Numbered from the stretch's first letter, positions 51,085 through 60,390 are shown. The stretch is 64,000 nt of DNA from Aestuariibius insulae (GCF_040783535.2 NZ_JBFONW020000006.1:1-64000); one strand, 5' to 3'. The notes: generated by a model from the letters alone, not told the origin. Numbers and translations: made by a program.

Positions 51085-51732
51085 ATGAAACACCTTCTCG
51101 CAACGGTAGCACTGCTGGCAGTCACAGCCTGTGCTCAAACCGCTGGCACCAATTCCTTTAATCAGGAGGCAGGTGCGGTCGCAGACACCGGAAGTTTCGG
51201 CAATGCGACAATGAACAACATGCTCGTCATGTCGGGACAGCGGGACTTCTCAATTGCACTGGCGCGGCGCTTCGCTGCGGAAGTGCCCACGATGGTGAAC
51301 TTTGCGTTCGACTCGACCGTCCTGGACGCGGAAGCCCGGCGGGTCCTGATGGAGCAGGCGAACTTCATTCGCCAGTTCCCGGAAGTCCGGTTCAAGGTTT
51401 ACGGCCACACCGATCTGGTTGGCTCTAACGCCTATAACCGCAGACTTGGTCTTCGCCGCGCCCAAACGGTTGTGGCATTCCTGACCAGTCAAGGCATCAG
51501 TCGCTCTCGTCTCGAGGCTGTCGTCTCACTTGGCGAAACCCAGCCTTTGGTTGTAACCGAGGGCCGGGAAGAGCGGAACCGCCGCACTGTGACCGAGGTT
51601 TCCGGTTTCGTGCAACGGCATCCCGGTGTTCTGAATGGCAAATATGCCCAGGTTATCTTCCGCGAATATGTGGATAGCGCCCAGCGCCCATCCACTGTCG
51701 GCGCCGAACTCGGCGATATCACCGACGGCTAG
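51085..51732 (+). CDS. OmpA-family lipoprotein of the Tad locus
   Basis: 215 residues. Lipobox LLAVTAC (Cys16). C-terminal OmpA-like peptidoglycan-binding domain: VNFAFDSTVLDAEARRVLMEQANFIRQFPEVRFKVYGHTDLVGSNAYNRRLGLRRAQTVVAFL, with GHTD and NRRLGLRRA the peptidoglycan-contact motifs, then EERNRRTV. Probably anchors the secretin to the wall as the RcpB/pilotin-like partner; RcpB proper is not seen. 25 bases after the secretin. A ten-pair stem (51761-51787) follows. Confidence 0.88.
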   Translation: MKHLLATVALLAVTACAQTAGTNSFNQEAGAVADTGSFGNATMNNMLVMSGQRDFSIALARRFAAEVPTMVNFAFDSTVLDAEARRVLMEQANFIRQFPEVRFKVYGHTDLVGSNAYNRRLGLRRAQTVVAFLTSQGISRSRLEAVVSLGETQPLVVTEGREERNRRTVTEVSGFVQRHPGVLNGKYAQVIFREYVDSAQRPSTVGAELGDITDG

Positions 51733-51760
51733 ATTGCTGTTAACCTGAACGCGACAATTT

Positions 51761-51787
51761 GACGGCCTCCGCATCGCGGGGGCCGTC
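51761..51787 (+). terminator. hairpin after the OmpA lipoprotein gene
   Basis: GACGGCCTCC (51761-51770), a seven-base loop, GGGGGCCGTC (51778-51787) with one T-G pair. It is about 30 bases after the stop. No T-run. It marks a possible break between the secretin unit and cpaE. Confidence 0.45.
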
Positions 51788-52010
51788 AACGGTTTGGGGG
51801 ATATCGGCCGGTTGTCGCCGCATTCCGCACAATTGGAGCTTTTTGGTCTAATTCTCGCCAAGTTTCGCTGCGAGTAAGACTCAATGTTACACGTATGCCC
51901 GGCGTCGTTCCGGGTTTGGGCTATGGCCGGGGGGCGCCCACGGAACGAGCGGACATCGCGGTCTGCACGTATTCCTCCGCCATAAAGTCCGGGAATGAGG
52001 ACGTTTATCG

Positions 52011-53252
52011 ATGACGAGCAGCGCTGCCCTGCAATCCGAATCGCAACCGATCGTCGCCTGCACGATCAGTCGGGATGTTCAGCTCTTCGATCTGCTCATC
52101 GAAGACATGGAAGCAGAACTGGGCGAGGCCTGGGGCGATCTGACCTTCGATGATGCACTTACCTTTTTCGAACAGCCCGACGCCGACCAGCTCCAGTTCG
52201 TCGCGATCGCGGTAAACGATCAGGACGAGGAACATCTCGACTACGTTGGCGAAATCATCACCGGCGCCAAGGAGCGCGGGATCAAGGTTATCGTCATCGC
52301 AGATGACATCACGCCTGCCGCGCTTCATCGTCTCCTGCGGATGGGGGGCGACGAATTCATACCCTACCCCCTTCCAGAAGCGGAACTGGCGAAGGCGATC
52401 GAGCGGGTGAATCGCCCGGATCCGGTCGCGCCCGTCTCCGCAGATGGCGCCCCTGTGATCAAGGCAACTGGTGACAAGGACGGCAAGGTGCTTGCGGTTC
52501 ACGGCATGGCAGGCGGCACCGGAGCCACGACAGCCGCGGTCAATCTCGCTTGGGAGCTGGCGACAGTTGCCTCCAAAAAGCCGCCCACCGTTTGCCTGAT
52601 GGATCTCGATTTTCAGTATGGAAGTGTCGCGACCTATCTCGACCTCCCCCGGAGGGAGGCGATCTTCGAGCTGCTTCAGGATACCGAAGGCATGGACAGC
52701 GACTCCTTCGTCCAGGCTCTTCAGCCCTATCAGGATATCCTGCAAGTATTCACCGCCCCGTCCGAGATGCTCCCTTACGACATCGTGGAGCCTGCAGATA
52801 TCGAGCGGCTGGTCGAAATGGCCCGCACCAATTTCGACTATGTCGTAATCGACATGCCCTCGAGCATCGTCCCCTGGACCGAGATTGTGCTGAACGCCAG
52901 CCAGATCTACTTCGCAACGCTCGAACTTGAGATGAGGTCGGCGCAGAACACCCAGCGGCTCAAGCGCCTCATGCAGGCCGAAGAGCTACCGGTCGAAAAA
53001 TTCCGCTTCCTGCTCAATCGCGCACCGAAATTCACCGATCTGAACGGCAAAAGCCGGATCAAGCGCCTCGCGGAATCGCTGGGGATCGCTATCGAAGTCC
53101 AGCTTCCCGATGGCGGCCGCGCGATCGTGGAAGCCAACGATCATGGCGCTCCTCTCGGAGAAAGCGCCGCTAAGAACCCGCTTCGGAAAGAGTTCTCGAA
53201 GCTTGCTCAATCTGTTCACGAGCTCAACAAAGCCGCTGCAGCAGCCGGTTAA
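52011..53252 (+). CDS. cpaE: Tad localisation ATPase-like protein CpaE/TadZ with degenerate P-loop
   Basis: 413 residues. An N-terminal receiver-like domain (VAIAVNDQDEEHLDYVGEIITGAKERGIKVIVIADD...LLRMGGDEFIPYPLPEAELAKAI, about 60-132) precedes a MinD/ParA-fold domain. Where ParA has KGGxGKT, residues 167-174 read AGGTGATT: both the deviant-Walker Lys and the P-loop Lys are Ala. The Walker B-like CLMDLDFQYGS is intact. TadZ proteins place the machine at a pole. Loss of both Lys suggests no ATP hydrolysis. It starts after a 280-base gap, with GAGGA upstream. Confidence 0.9.
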   Translation: MTSSAALQSESQPIVACTISRDVQLFDLLIEDMEAELGEAWGDLTFDDALTFFEQPDADQLQFVAIAVNDQDEEHLDYVGEIITGAKERGIKVIVIADDITPAALHRLLRMGGDEFIPYPLPEAELAKAIERVNRPDPVAPVSADGAPVIKATGDKDGKVLAVHGMAGGTGATTAAVNLAWELATVASKKPPTVCLMDLDFQYGSVATYLDLPRREAIFELLQDTEGMDSDSFVQALQPYQDILQVFTAPSEMLPYDIVEPADIERLVEMARTNFDYVVIDMPSSIVPWTEIVLNASQIYFATLELEMRSAQNTQRLKRLMQAEELPVEKFRFLLNRAPKFTDLNGKSRIKRLAESLGIAIEVQLPDGGRAIVEANDHGAPLGESAAKNPLRKEFSKLAQSVHELNKAAAAAG

Positions 53253-53263
53253 GGGAAAGCAAA

Positions 53264-54688
53264 ATGTTCTCACGTTACAAGAATCAAGACGCCTCCAAAT
53301 CCGCAAAACCGGCCGCGCCAAGCAACGTCACCAAAATGCCGGCGGCCGAGAAGAAGCCGTTGGTCAAACCTGGCAAGCCCGCATCAGCGGCGCCCATGGA
53401 CAAAGAGAAGAAGCGCAAGGAACGCCTGGGCGAGATCAAGCTCGAGCTTCACAAGGCGCTTCTCGACAACCTGAACCTGTCCGCTCTGGAAAACGCCTCC
53501 GAACAGGAACTGCGCCAGGAAATCATCTCGATTTCCTCCGAAAGCCTCGAAGAGATGGGCGTCGTGCTCAACCGCGAGGATCGCACGATCCTGACGCAGG
53601 AGCTGTTCCACGAGGTCAAAGGCCTCGGTCCGCTCGAGACGCTCCTACAGGACGACAGCGTTAACGATATTCTCGTGAACGGCCCGCAGCAGATCTTTGT
53701 CGAACGTGACGGCAAGCTGATGCTCAGCGATGTGACGTTTAAGGATGAAAAACACCTTCTGCGGATCATCGACAAGATCGTCTCCGCCGTGGGTCGCCGG
53801 GTCGATGAATCCAACCCCTATGTCGACGCCCGTCTGGCAGACGGCTCGCGTTTCAACGCGATGGTGCCGCCAATCGCCGTGGACGGATCGCTCGTCTCCA
53901 TTCGTAAGTTCAAGAAAGACAAGCTGTCGATCGACGAGCTGGTCAAGTTCGGCGCCTTCACCGAAGAAATGGCCGCTTACCTGCAAGCCGCGGTATCGAC
54001 CCGCCTTAACATCATCGTTTCGGGCGGTACGGGTTCCGGTAAAACGACATCGCTCAACGCGCTTTCGTCCTTCATCGACGACGCCGAACGCATCCTGACG
54101 ATCGAGGATACGGCGGAACTTCAGCTCCAGCAAACCCATGTTGGACGGATGGAAAGCCGCCCGGCCAACGTCGAAGGCAAGGGCCGCGTCTCGCAGCGCG
54201 ACTGTCTTAAAAACGCGCTTCGTATGCGTCCCGACCGTATCATCGTCGGGGAAACGCGGGGCGAGGAAGTCATCGACATGCTTCAGGCCATGAACACCGG
54301 CCACGACGGCTCGATGACGACGATCCACGCCAACTCTGCTCGTGACGCTGTCTCCCGTCTTGAAAACATGGTTGCGATGGCCGGTCTCGAGATGCCGATC
54401 AAGGCGATCCGCTCGCAGGTCGCATCCGCTGTGAACCTCATCGTGCAGGTCTCGCGTCTTCAGGATGGCTCGCGCCGCATGGTGTCGATCACTGAACTGA
54501 CCGGCATGGAAGGCGACGTCATTTCGATGCAGGAAGTCTTCCGCTATCAGCGCGTGGGCCTGACGCCCGATAACAAGATCATCGGGCACTTCACGGCAAC
54601 CGGTGTCCGGTCGAACTTCTCGGACCGCTTCAAGATGTGGGGCTTCGATCTGCCTGCATCGATCTTCGAACCCATGGTCGCGGAGTAA
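53264..54688 (+). CDS. cpaF: Tad secretion ATPase CpaF/TadA
   Basis: 474 residues. A basic, Lys/Ala-rich linker (about 10-55) precedes the N-terminal domain (LEEMGVVLNREDRTILTQELFHEVKGLGPLETLLQDDSVNDILVNGPQQIFVERDGKL). Walker A is SGGTGSGKTT (253-262), the Asp box ILTIEDTAELQL, Walker B IIVGETRGEEVIDMLQAMNTGHDGSMTTIHANS with the His box. The hexameric motor powers pilin assembly from the cytoplasm. Starts 12 bases after cpaE. No truncation. Confidence 0.96.
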   Translation: MFSRYKNQDASKSAKPAAPSNVTKMPAAEKKPLVKPGKPASAAPMDKEKKRKERLGEIKLELHKALLDNLNLSALENASEQELRQEIISISSESLEEMGVVLNREDRTILTQELFHEVKGLGPLETLLQDDSVNDILVNGPQQIFVERDGKLMLSDVTFKDEKHLLRIIDKIVSAVGRRVDESNPYVDARLADGSRFNAMVPPIAVDGSLVSIRKFKKDKLSIDELVKFGAFTEEMAAYLQAAVSTRLNIIVSGGTGSGKTTSLNALSSFIDDAERILTIEDTAELQLQQTHVGRMESRPANVEGKGRVSQRDCLKNALRMRPDRIIVGETRGEEVIDMLQAMNTGHDGSMTTIHANSARDAVSRLENMVAMAGLEMPIKAIRSQVASAVNLIVQVSRLQDGSRRMVSITELTGMEGDVISMQEVFRYQRVGLTPDNKIIGHFTATGVRSNFSDRFKMWGFDLPASIFEPMVAE

Positions 54689-54694
54689 ACTGGT

Positions 54695-55663
54695 ATGGAA
54701 ATCTCAACTCAGCCGATCATTTATGCGCTGATCTTCGTCGCCGTTCTGGTTGTCGTCGAAGGCCTCTATCTGGTGGTTTTCGGCAAATCGATTAGCCTCA
54801 ACAACCGGGTCAACCGCCGTCTCGACATGCTCGAGAAGGGCGGCAGCCGCGAACAAGTGCTCGAACAACTCCGCAAGGAGATGGGCCAGCACATGTCCTC
54901 GGCCAATATCCCGCTCTATTCGATGCTGGCCGAAAAGGCGCGCAAGGGAAACATCGCCTTCACGCCGATGCAGCTCATCATGATCATGGGTCTGCTCAGC
55001 GTCGTGGCTTATGTCGGTATGTCTTTCGGCACCAGCGCCGCACCTATCGTTCGTATCTTCCTGGCAGCCGCCTTCGGGATCGGCGGCGTCTTCATCTGGG
55101 TCAGCAACAAGGCCAAAAAGCGGATGGGCATGATCGAGGAACAGCTTCCCGATGCCGTCGAACTGATGGTCCGCTCGCTTCGCGTGGGTCACCCCTTCTC
55201 CTCCGCCGTCGCCATCGTGGCCAAGGAAGTCCCCGATCCGCTCGGCTCTGAGATGGGCATCATTTCGGACGAAAGCGCCTATGGCCGCGACGTGTCCGAA
55301 AGCCTCAAGGATCTGGCAGAGCGCATGGACATGCAGGATCTTCGCTTTCTCGCGGTCGCCGTGACGATCCAGCAGCAGGCCGGTGGTAACCTTGCCGAGA
55401 TTCTCGACGGCCTCGCCAAGGTGATCCGGTCGCGCTTCAAGCTGTTCCGCAAGGTCAAGGCCATCACGGCCGAAGCGCGCTGGTCCGGCGTCTTCCTGTC
55501 GCTCTTTCCGATCGTGGCGCTCATCACGATCAACGTGCTCAAGCCCGATTACTACACGGACGTGAAAGACACCCCCGTCTTCATTCCTGCCTGTCTCGTT
55601 GTCGCAGCATTCCTGACCGTGAACATCTTCGTGATGCGCACGCTCACGAACATCAAGGTCTGA
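54695..55663 (+). CDS. tadB: Tad inner-membrane platform protein TadB
   Basis: 322 residues with membrane segments at the N-terminus (IIYALIFVAVLVVVEGLYLVVFG), about 95-135 (FTPMQLIMIMGLLSVVAYVGMSF and IVRIFLAAAFGIGGVFIWVSN), and near the C-terminus (GVFLSLFPIVALITINVL, VFIPACLVVAAFLTVNIFVM). The T2SF cytoplasmic domain sits between them: EEQLPDAVELMVRSLRVGHPFSSAVAIVAKEVPDPLGSEMG and MQDLRFLAVAVTIQQQAGGNLAEILDGLAKVIRSRFKLFRKVKAITAEAR. Six bases after cpaF. The name follows Aggregatibacter/Caulobacter usage. Confidence 0.94.
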   Translation: MEISTQPIIYALIFVAVLVVVEGLYLVVFGKSISLNNRVNRRLDMLEKGGSREQVLEQLRKEMGQHMSSANIPLYSMLAEKARKGNIAFTPMQLIMIMGLLSVVAYVGMSFGTSAAPIVRIFLAAAFGIGGVFIWVSNKAKKRMGMIEEQLPDAVELMVRSLRVGHPFSSAVAIVAKEVPDPLGSEMGIISDESAYGRDVSESLKDLAERMDMQDLRFLAVAVTIQQQAGGNLAEILDGLAKVIRSRFKLFRKVKAITAEARWSGVFLSLFPIVALITINVLKPDYYTDVKDTPVFIPACLVVAAFLTVNIFVMRTLTNIKV

Positions 55664-55673
55664 GGATCATACG

Positions 55674-56648
55674 ATGGAAGCCTTCACAACTCTCCTGACC
55701 GAGCAACTCGGCCCCTTTGGACCGCTGCTGGTCATCGGCATCCTCGGCCTGTTCCTCATCCTGTTGACAGCGCCGGTTCTTCTTAAAAAGCAGAAAGACC
55801 CACTCGACCGTCTGCGAGCTGGCAATACCGTCGTCACGAAAGGCGACAAGAAGGCCTCCCTGCGCTTTGGCGGAGGAAAAGGGGATCGTCTTGATCGCTA
55901 CAAGAACTTCCTTGAGCCCAAGGACGAAGAAGAGCTTTCCGCGATCCGCCTCAAACTTATTCAGGCGGGTTATCGCGGCAAGACCGCCGTCCAGACCTTC
56001 TACTTCGCGCAATTCGCGCTCGGTCTGATCTTCCTTGTCATCGGCGTGATCTACGCGATCCTGCAAAGCACCAACGGTGAGCCCAGCACGACGACGATCC
56101 TTCTTTCCGTGTTGATCCCCGCCGGCATCGGGTATTTCCTGCCTAAATACTGGATTACGAAGCGCCTTCAGACCCGTCAGGAGCAGATCCAGAACGGCTT
56201 TCCCGACAGCCTCGACATGATGCTCGTCTGCGTCGAAGCGGGCCAATCGCTCGACCAGGCCATCATCCGCGTCTCGAAAGAGATCCGCGCGGGCTTCCCG
56301 GATCTGGCCGACGAATACGAGATGGTCGCCAACGAAATCAAAGCGGGTAAGGACAAGACCGCCGTTCTGCGCGACATGTCCGAACGCGCAGGCGTGGCCG
56401 ACGTCGCAAGCTTCGTTACCGTTCTCATCCAGTCGCAGCAGTTCGGTACATCCATCGCCGAAGCGCTCCGCGTCTATGCCGCCGAAATGCGGGATAAGCG
56501 CGTTATGCGCGCTGAGGAGAAAGCGAACACCTTGCCGACGAAGATGACCCTTGCCACAATGGTACTGACGGTTCCGCCGCTCCTTATCATCCTCGTTGGT
56601 CCATCGGTTTACAGTATTGTCACGCTCCTGTCGGAAAACTCGTTCTGA
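55674..56648 (+). CDS. tadC: Tad inner-membrane platform protein TadC
   Basis: 324 residues, paralogue and partner of TadB with a T2SF domain: QIQNGFPDSLDMMLVCVEAGQSLDQAIIRVSKEIRAGFPDLADEYEMVANEIKAGKDKTAVLRDMSERAGVADVASFVTVLIQSQQFGTSIAEALRVYAAEMRDKRVMRAEEKANTLPTKM. Hydrophobic segments near 14-36 (LGPFGPLLVIGILGLFLILLTAPVLL), 105-145 and the C-terminus (MVLTVPPLLIILVGPSVYSIVTLL). Ten bases after tadB. Confidence 0.95.
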   Translation: MEAFTTLLTEQLGPFGPLLVIGILGLFLILLTAPVLLKKQKDPLDRLRAGNTVVTKGDKKASLRFGGGKGDRLDRYKNFLEPKDEEELSAIRLKLIQAGYRGKTAVQTFYFAQFALGLIFLVIGVIYAILQSTNGEPSTTTILLSVLIPAGIGYFLPKYWITKRLQTRQEQIQNGFPDSLDMMLVCVEAGQSLDQAIIRVSKEIRAGFPDLADEYEMVANEIKAGKDKTAVLRDMSERAGVADVASFVTVLIQSQQFGTSIAEALRVYAAEMRDKRVMRAEEKANTLPTKMTLATMVLTVPPLLIILVGPSVYSIVTLLSENSF

Positions 56649-56667
56649 GACTGCATCCGCAGACGTG

Positions 56668-57240
56668 ATGCGTCCGATTTCAAACGTCGTACTAAAGACG
56701 CTCTCCGTCATGGCCATTCTCCTGCTCGCTGCTTGCGAGCAGGAGAATTTCGCTCCGACAGGCGACCGGGTTTTCGCGCCGGGTCTCGCCGGCGAAGCAG
56801 ATGTCGACGGTCTTACGATCGGCCATCGTCTCATGGCCGCGGGCCAGTACGAGCTTGCCCTGAAATCCTATCAAAGGGCCGCTGCAACTCAAGGGCTGAC
56901 AGCCGACACCCTCTCGGCGATCGCCTCCGCAAATCTCGAGCTTGGCCGTCTCAATCAGGCAGAGCGCTTGATGCGGCAGGCCGTGTCCATGGACCCGACT
57001 TTCGCTGCCGCTTGGAACAACCTCGGTGTGATCCTTATGGAACGCGGGAACGTGACCGAAGCGCGCCAGGTTTTCCGTCGCGCCTTTGCAACGGATAACG
57101 GCCAAAGCGAGGAGATCCGGGACAACCTGAAACTCGCTATCGCAAAATCAGAAGATCCGGGTTACAATCCAACCACAGATAATAATACCAAATTGGTGAG
57201 GCGGGGCACAGGCGACTACCTGATCCTGCAAACACCATGA
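56668..57240 (+). CDS. tadD: Tad TPR lipoprotein TadD
   Basis: 190 residues from ATG 56668 (GTG 56665 also possible). Lipobox LLLAAC (Cys23) at the end of the signal. Tetratricopeptide repeats: LMAAGQYELALKSYQRAAATQGLTADTLSAIASANLELGRLNQAERLMRQAVSMDPTFAAAWNNLGVILMERGNVTEARQVFRRAF. TadD assists the secretin and pilin assembly at the outer membrane. 19 bases after tadC. The C-terminus is Asn/Thr-rich. Confidence 0.9.
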   Translation: MRPISNVVLKTLSVMAILLLAACEQENFAPTGDRVFAPGLAGEADVDGLTIGHRLMAAGQYELALKSYQRAAATQGLTADTLSAIASANLELGRLNQAERLMRQAVSMDPTFAAAWNNLGVILMERGNVTEARQVFRRAFATDNGQSEEIRDNLKLAIAKSEDPGYNPTTDNNTKLVRRGTGDYLILQTP

Positions 57241-57270
57241 CAAGGCCCGAGCAGTAAAAGGACGCACAAC

Positions 57271-58128
57271 ATGCGCCACTCCATTATCTTTACCTTGTCC
57301 CTGACAGGGATCGTTGGTCTGTCCGCATGCGATCGCAGCGGCGAGGCTGAAGTCAACCGCGCCCTCCGCGACATCAACGTCATCGACGAGACCAATCTCA
57401 ACGACGTCATGCTGAACTCGGCAGACCCGAACGAGGCGGTAGGCTATTTTGCGAAGGCCTTCGCTGCGAACCCCGAGCGGATCGACCTGGCCCGTGGTCT
57501 GGGCACGTCGCTTGTCAAGGCTGGCGATCCGGCCCGGGCTGCCATCGCCTGGAAACAGGTGACGACAATGGAAGGCTCCGAGCATGAGGATCACGTCGAA
57601 CTCGCCGACGCGCTGATCCGCACAGGAGAATGGGATCAGGCCGAAGCGACGCTTGCGTCCATTCCGCCCACCCACGAGACCTTCAAGCGGTACCGCCTCG
57701 AGGCGATGGTCGCCGATAGCCGTCAGAAATGGGACAAGGCCGACAGCTTTTACGAGATTGCTGCGGGTCTGACCAACCAGCCCGCAGGCGTCTTGAACAA
57801 CTGGGGCTATTCCAAGCTGACGCGTGGCGATGCCAAAAGCGCCGAGAGCCTTTTCACACAAGCGCTCCGCAACAAGCCGGATATGTTCACAGCAAAGAAC
57901 AATCTCGTTCTGTCCCGCGCGGCACAGCGCAAATACGATCTGCCGGTTATCAAGATGACCCAGACCGAACGGGCGCAGTTGCTCCATACGATCGCACTTG
58001 CGGCGATCAAGCAGGGAGATGTCGCAACCGGTCGCGGTCTTTTGACCGATGCCATCGAAACGCATCCTCAGCACTTCGAAGCGGCCTCGCGAAGCCTCGC
58101 AGCCCTCGAAGCGAACGTTCAGAACTGA
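57271..58128 (+). CDS. second TPR lipoprotein of the Tad locus
   Basis: 285 residues. Lipobox VGLSAC (Cys20). TPR units: EAVGYFAKAFAANPERIDLARGLGTSLVKAGDPARAAIAWKQVTTM, ADALIRTGEWDQAEATL, SFYEIAAGLTNQPAGVLNNWGYSKLTRGDAKSAESLFTQALRNKPDMFTAKNNLVL and LLTDAIETHPQHFEAASRSLAAL. It is longer than TadD and not a simple duplicate. 30 bases after tadD. Role inferred from position: outer-membrane lipoprotein scaffold. Confidence 0.87.
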   Translation: MRHSIIFTLSLTGIVGLSACDRSGEAEVNRALRDINVIDETNLNDVMLNSADPNEAVGYFAKAFAANPERIDLARGLGTSLVKAGDPARAAIAWKQVTTMEGSEHEDHVELADALIRTGEWDQAEATLASIPPTHETFKRYRLEAMVADSRQKWDKADSFYEIAAGLTNQPAGVLNNWGYSKLTRGDAKSAESLFTQALRNKPDMFTAKNNLVLSRAAQRKYDLPVIKMTQTERAQLLHTIALAAIKQGDVATGRGLLTDAIETHPQHFEAASRSLAALEANVQN

Positions 58129-58138
58129 CCTCGGCCAG

Positions 58139-58636
58139 ATGGCTCTGACTTCTGTCGAAGCTCTCTGGTTCCTTCCGTTTGTCCTTCCGGTCTGTCTCTA
58201 TATCACTTGGACCGACCTCTCGAGAATGAAGATCCCGAACAAGGCCAATATCGCCTTGTTCGGGATCTTCGTGATCATTGGCCCTCTTGCCCTTCCGACC
58301 GAGGCCTATCTCTGGCGGTTCGCTCATGCCGCCATTGTCTTGGCCATCGGCTTCACGGCCAACATGGCCGGAGTCATGGGAGGGGGAGATGCAAAATTTC
58401 TGGCCGCCGCAGCGCCCTTCATCGCCTATGACGATCTCGGCATCGTTCTCGTCCTGCTCAGCGTCGCCATGCTTGCGGCAGTGGCAGCCCACCGCCTTGC
58501 ACGTCATACACCGCTCAAAACCTTGGCGCCTGACTGGAAGAGCTGGGACAAGAACCGAAGGTTCCCCATGGGCTTTCCCTTCGGCTGGTCGCTTTGCCTC
58601 TATCTTGCGCTGGGCGTGCTCTACGGCGCGTCGTAA
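58139..58636 (+). CDS. cpaA: prepilin peptidase CpaA/TadV
   Basis: 165 residues from ATG 58139; a frame start at 58049 would overlap the preceding gene. Class A24 aspartic peptidase: Asp26 in YITWTDLSRMKIPN and Asp84 in GGGDAKFLAA (the GxGD motif). Five to six membrane segments. It lacks the N-methylation domain, as TadV does. It processes the Flp pilins after Gly; the Asp-Trp context of these pilins should be its substrate. Its stop lies within the 3' end of a convergent gene (16-base overlap). Confidence 0.94.
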   Translation: MALTSVEALWFLPFVLPVCLYITWTDLSRMKIPNKANIALFGIFVIIGPLALPTEAYLWRFAHAAIVLAIGFTANMAGVMGGGDAKFLAAAAPFIAYDDLGIVLVLLSVAMLAAVAAHRLARHTPLKTLAPDWKSWDKNRRFPMGFPFGWSLCLYLALGVLYGAS

Positions 58637-60243
58637 AGCACGTAAAGCTCCGTCCTGCGCAGCTCGCGAAGCGGCTCTTCGCCTTCGCGAGCTGCCTCTA
58701 TGTTCTCAAGCGTTTTGGTCCGAACGTCCGAATAGATCACGCAAAGGGGAACCAGCAGGTAGTCGGCACTCTCCCAACCGGGAAGTCCGCTGTAATACCA
58801 AGGGGACCCCCCCTCCAGTCGCTCGAAATCACCGTAAAGCCAGATCGACGAAAAGAGATCGGCAAAGAAGATACGCGAGGCGCCAAACCCGGCCTCTGTC
58901 AAATCCTCTGCGATCTCTTCCATGTAGATCGGGATCCCGTTGTCAACGGTGCAGAACGGCAGCGTCTCGCCCTGAAAGACCGTCGGATCGTCCCGCTCTT
59001 CGGGATCGGCGCGAGAGGCCAAAGGCATCCCTTCGGTATCCAAGGCGATCTTCGCATCTGCCCGAAGCGTCCGGACCCGGATCAACTGAAGATCGGCATG
59101 TACGTTATCTTCAAGAAACAAAGGCTCGTATTCGTCCGGGTCCTGGTTTGCCATCGTCACCGGCGAGTAGGCCATATTCAAATAGGACGGCAGACCAAAG
59201 GCGAGCACGACGGCGATAAGGATATGGCTCGCCTGCCGCATGTCCCACCCAAAGCCGTTGGTCATACCTGGTTCGGGCCGCAGCGCGATCAGCATCACGG
59301 CCAGAAGAAGAAGCCATTGTGGGTCATTCCCGAAATTCTGATAGGTCACGTAGATAAAGGCCGGAAGCAGGACCAGCAAAAGCAGCCCTTCGCGCTGCCG
59401 CCCCGACTGGCGCAAGAAGATCACGGCAACAACTGCCGCCAGCCAGGCGCCCCGGTATTCCGGATCGGTCACGATGCCCAATAGTGGCAGCCCCGGCTCC
59501 GATCGCAGATCCGACTGCGAAACCTCGAGCAAGTCACCGAGATACGCAAACCAATAGTCCGCCCCGAGCCAAAGCGTCAGCCCCGCCGCGATCACAAGAC
59601 CAGTGCCCAGCGCCGCCGCAAGAGACCTCCAGGCGGAGCGCAGAACCAAGGCCAACAAAACAACCGGCGCAAATGCTGCAAAATAGGTAACCTTTATCAT
59701 CACAAGACCGGTCATCAGGGCTCCGATCAGCACCCCATCAAACAGATCAGAACGACGACGCGATTCGAAGACGGACAGCATGATCACGAGAAACGAGAGC
59801 GCCCAGCACCACCGATTGTAGTGCATGGAAATCGACAGCCCTGTCTCGACCTTGCCGTGGATCACCGCGAGGCACAGGACCGGGATCAAGGCCCCGAACA
59901 GAAGTCCATTCACAAAGTTCAAACGGCTGACCGCAACCCACCATGCGATCGGCGTCAGCAAAAGCGCCGCACCAGCTTGTGACCAAAGGATCGACCGGCC
60001 TAGCCCCATGCCGCCTTCCACGAAAGAGGCGAATGGCGCAAAGGCCAGACCGCCGATCGGCGTCATGAAATCGAGATGCGGAACCTCTCCGGCAGCCATC
60101 CGAAACACGATTTCAGAAACATGCAGCGTATCGCCTTCGTGATGCGTCAGATAAAACGCGCCCTGCCACAGCGCGAATCCGCCGAGAACAAAACCGATCA
60201 GCGTGAGAAAAAGGCCGAGTTTCGTGGATTGTGCCCGGTTCAT
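58621..60243 (-). CDS. polytopic GT-C-like membrane glycosyltransferase (unproven)
   Basis: 540 residues. About ten hydrophobic segments occupy residues 8-350 (LGLFLTLIGFVLGGFALWQGAFY, ALLLTPIAWWVAVSRL, GLLFGALIPVLCLAVIHG, ALSFLVIMLSVF, VVLLALVLRSAW, GLVIAAGLTLWLG, WLAAVVAVIFL, GLLLLVLLPAFIYVTY, WLLLLAVMLIAL, ILIAVVLAFGLPSYL). The first periplasmic loop has YLTHHEGDTLHVSEIVFRMAAGEVPHLDF with acidic residues where GT-C enzymes keep their catalytic Asp. The soluble C-terminal part (about 360-540) contains EMEEIAEDL, DFERLEGGSPWYYSGLPG and LRELRRTELYVLYDAP. Substrate unknown; position beside the Tad locus hints at pilus or surface glycosylation. Confidence 0.55.
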   Translation of the reverse strand: MNRAQSTKLGLFLTLIGFVLGGFALWQGAFYLTHHEGDTLHVSEIVFRMAAGEVPHLDFMTPIGGLAFAPFASFVEGGMGLGRSILWSQAGAALLLTPIAWWVAVSRLNFVNGLLFGALIPVLCLAVIHGKVETGLSISMHYNRWCWALSFLVIMLSVFESRRRSDLFDGVLIGALMTGLVMIKVTYFAAFAPVVLLALVLRSAWRSLAAALGTGLVIAAGLTLWLGADYWFAYLGDLLEVSQSDLRSEPGLPLLGIVTDPEYRGAWLAAVVAVIFLRQSGRQREGLLLLVLLPAFIYVTYQNFGNDPQWLLLLAVMLIALRPEPGMTNGFGWDMRQASHILIAVVLAFGLPSYLNMAYSPVTMANQDPDEYEPLFLEDNVHADLQLIRVRTLRADAKIALDTEGMPLASRADPEERDDPTVFQGETLPFCTVDNGIPIYMEEIAEDLTEAGFGASRIFFADLFSSIWLYGDFERLEGGSPWYYSGLPGWESADYLLVPLCVIYSDVRTKTLENIEAAREGEEPLRELRRTELYVLYDAP

Positions 60244-60390
60244 CTTGGGTTTGCCTTATTCATGTTTCTTTTTTGCCGTCTCTATACGGTCTGAGTCGGT
60301 GATGCGTTACCTGAGTGGTGTTTTTGTTGTTTGAAAGGCACCTGCGCGGTAGTTTCGCCACAAATCTGGATCCAAAGCTCGAGTGATTTC

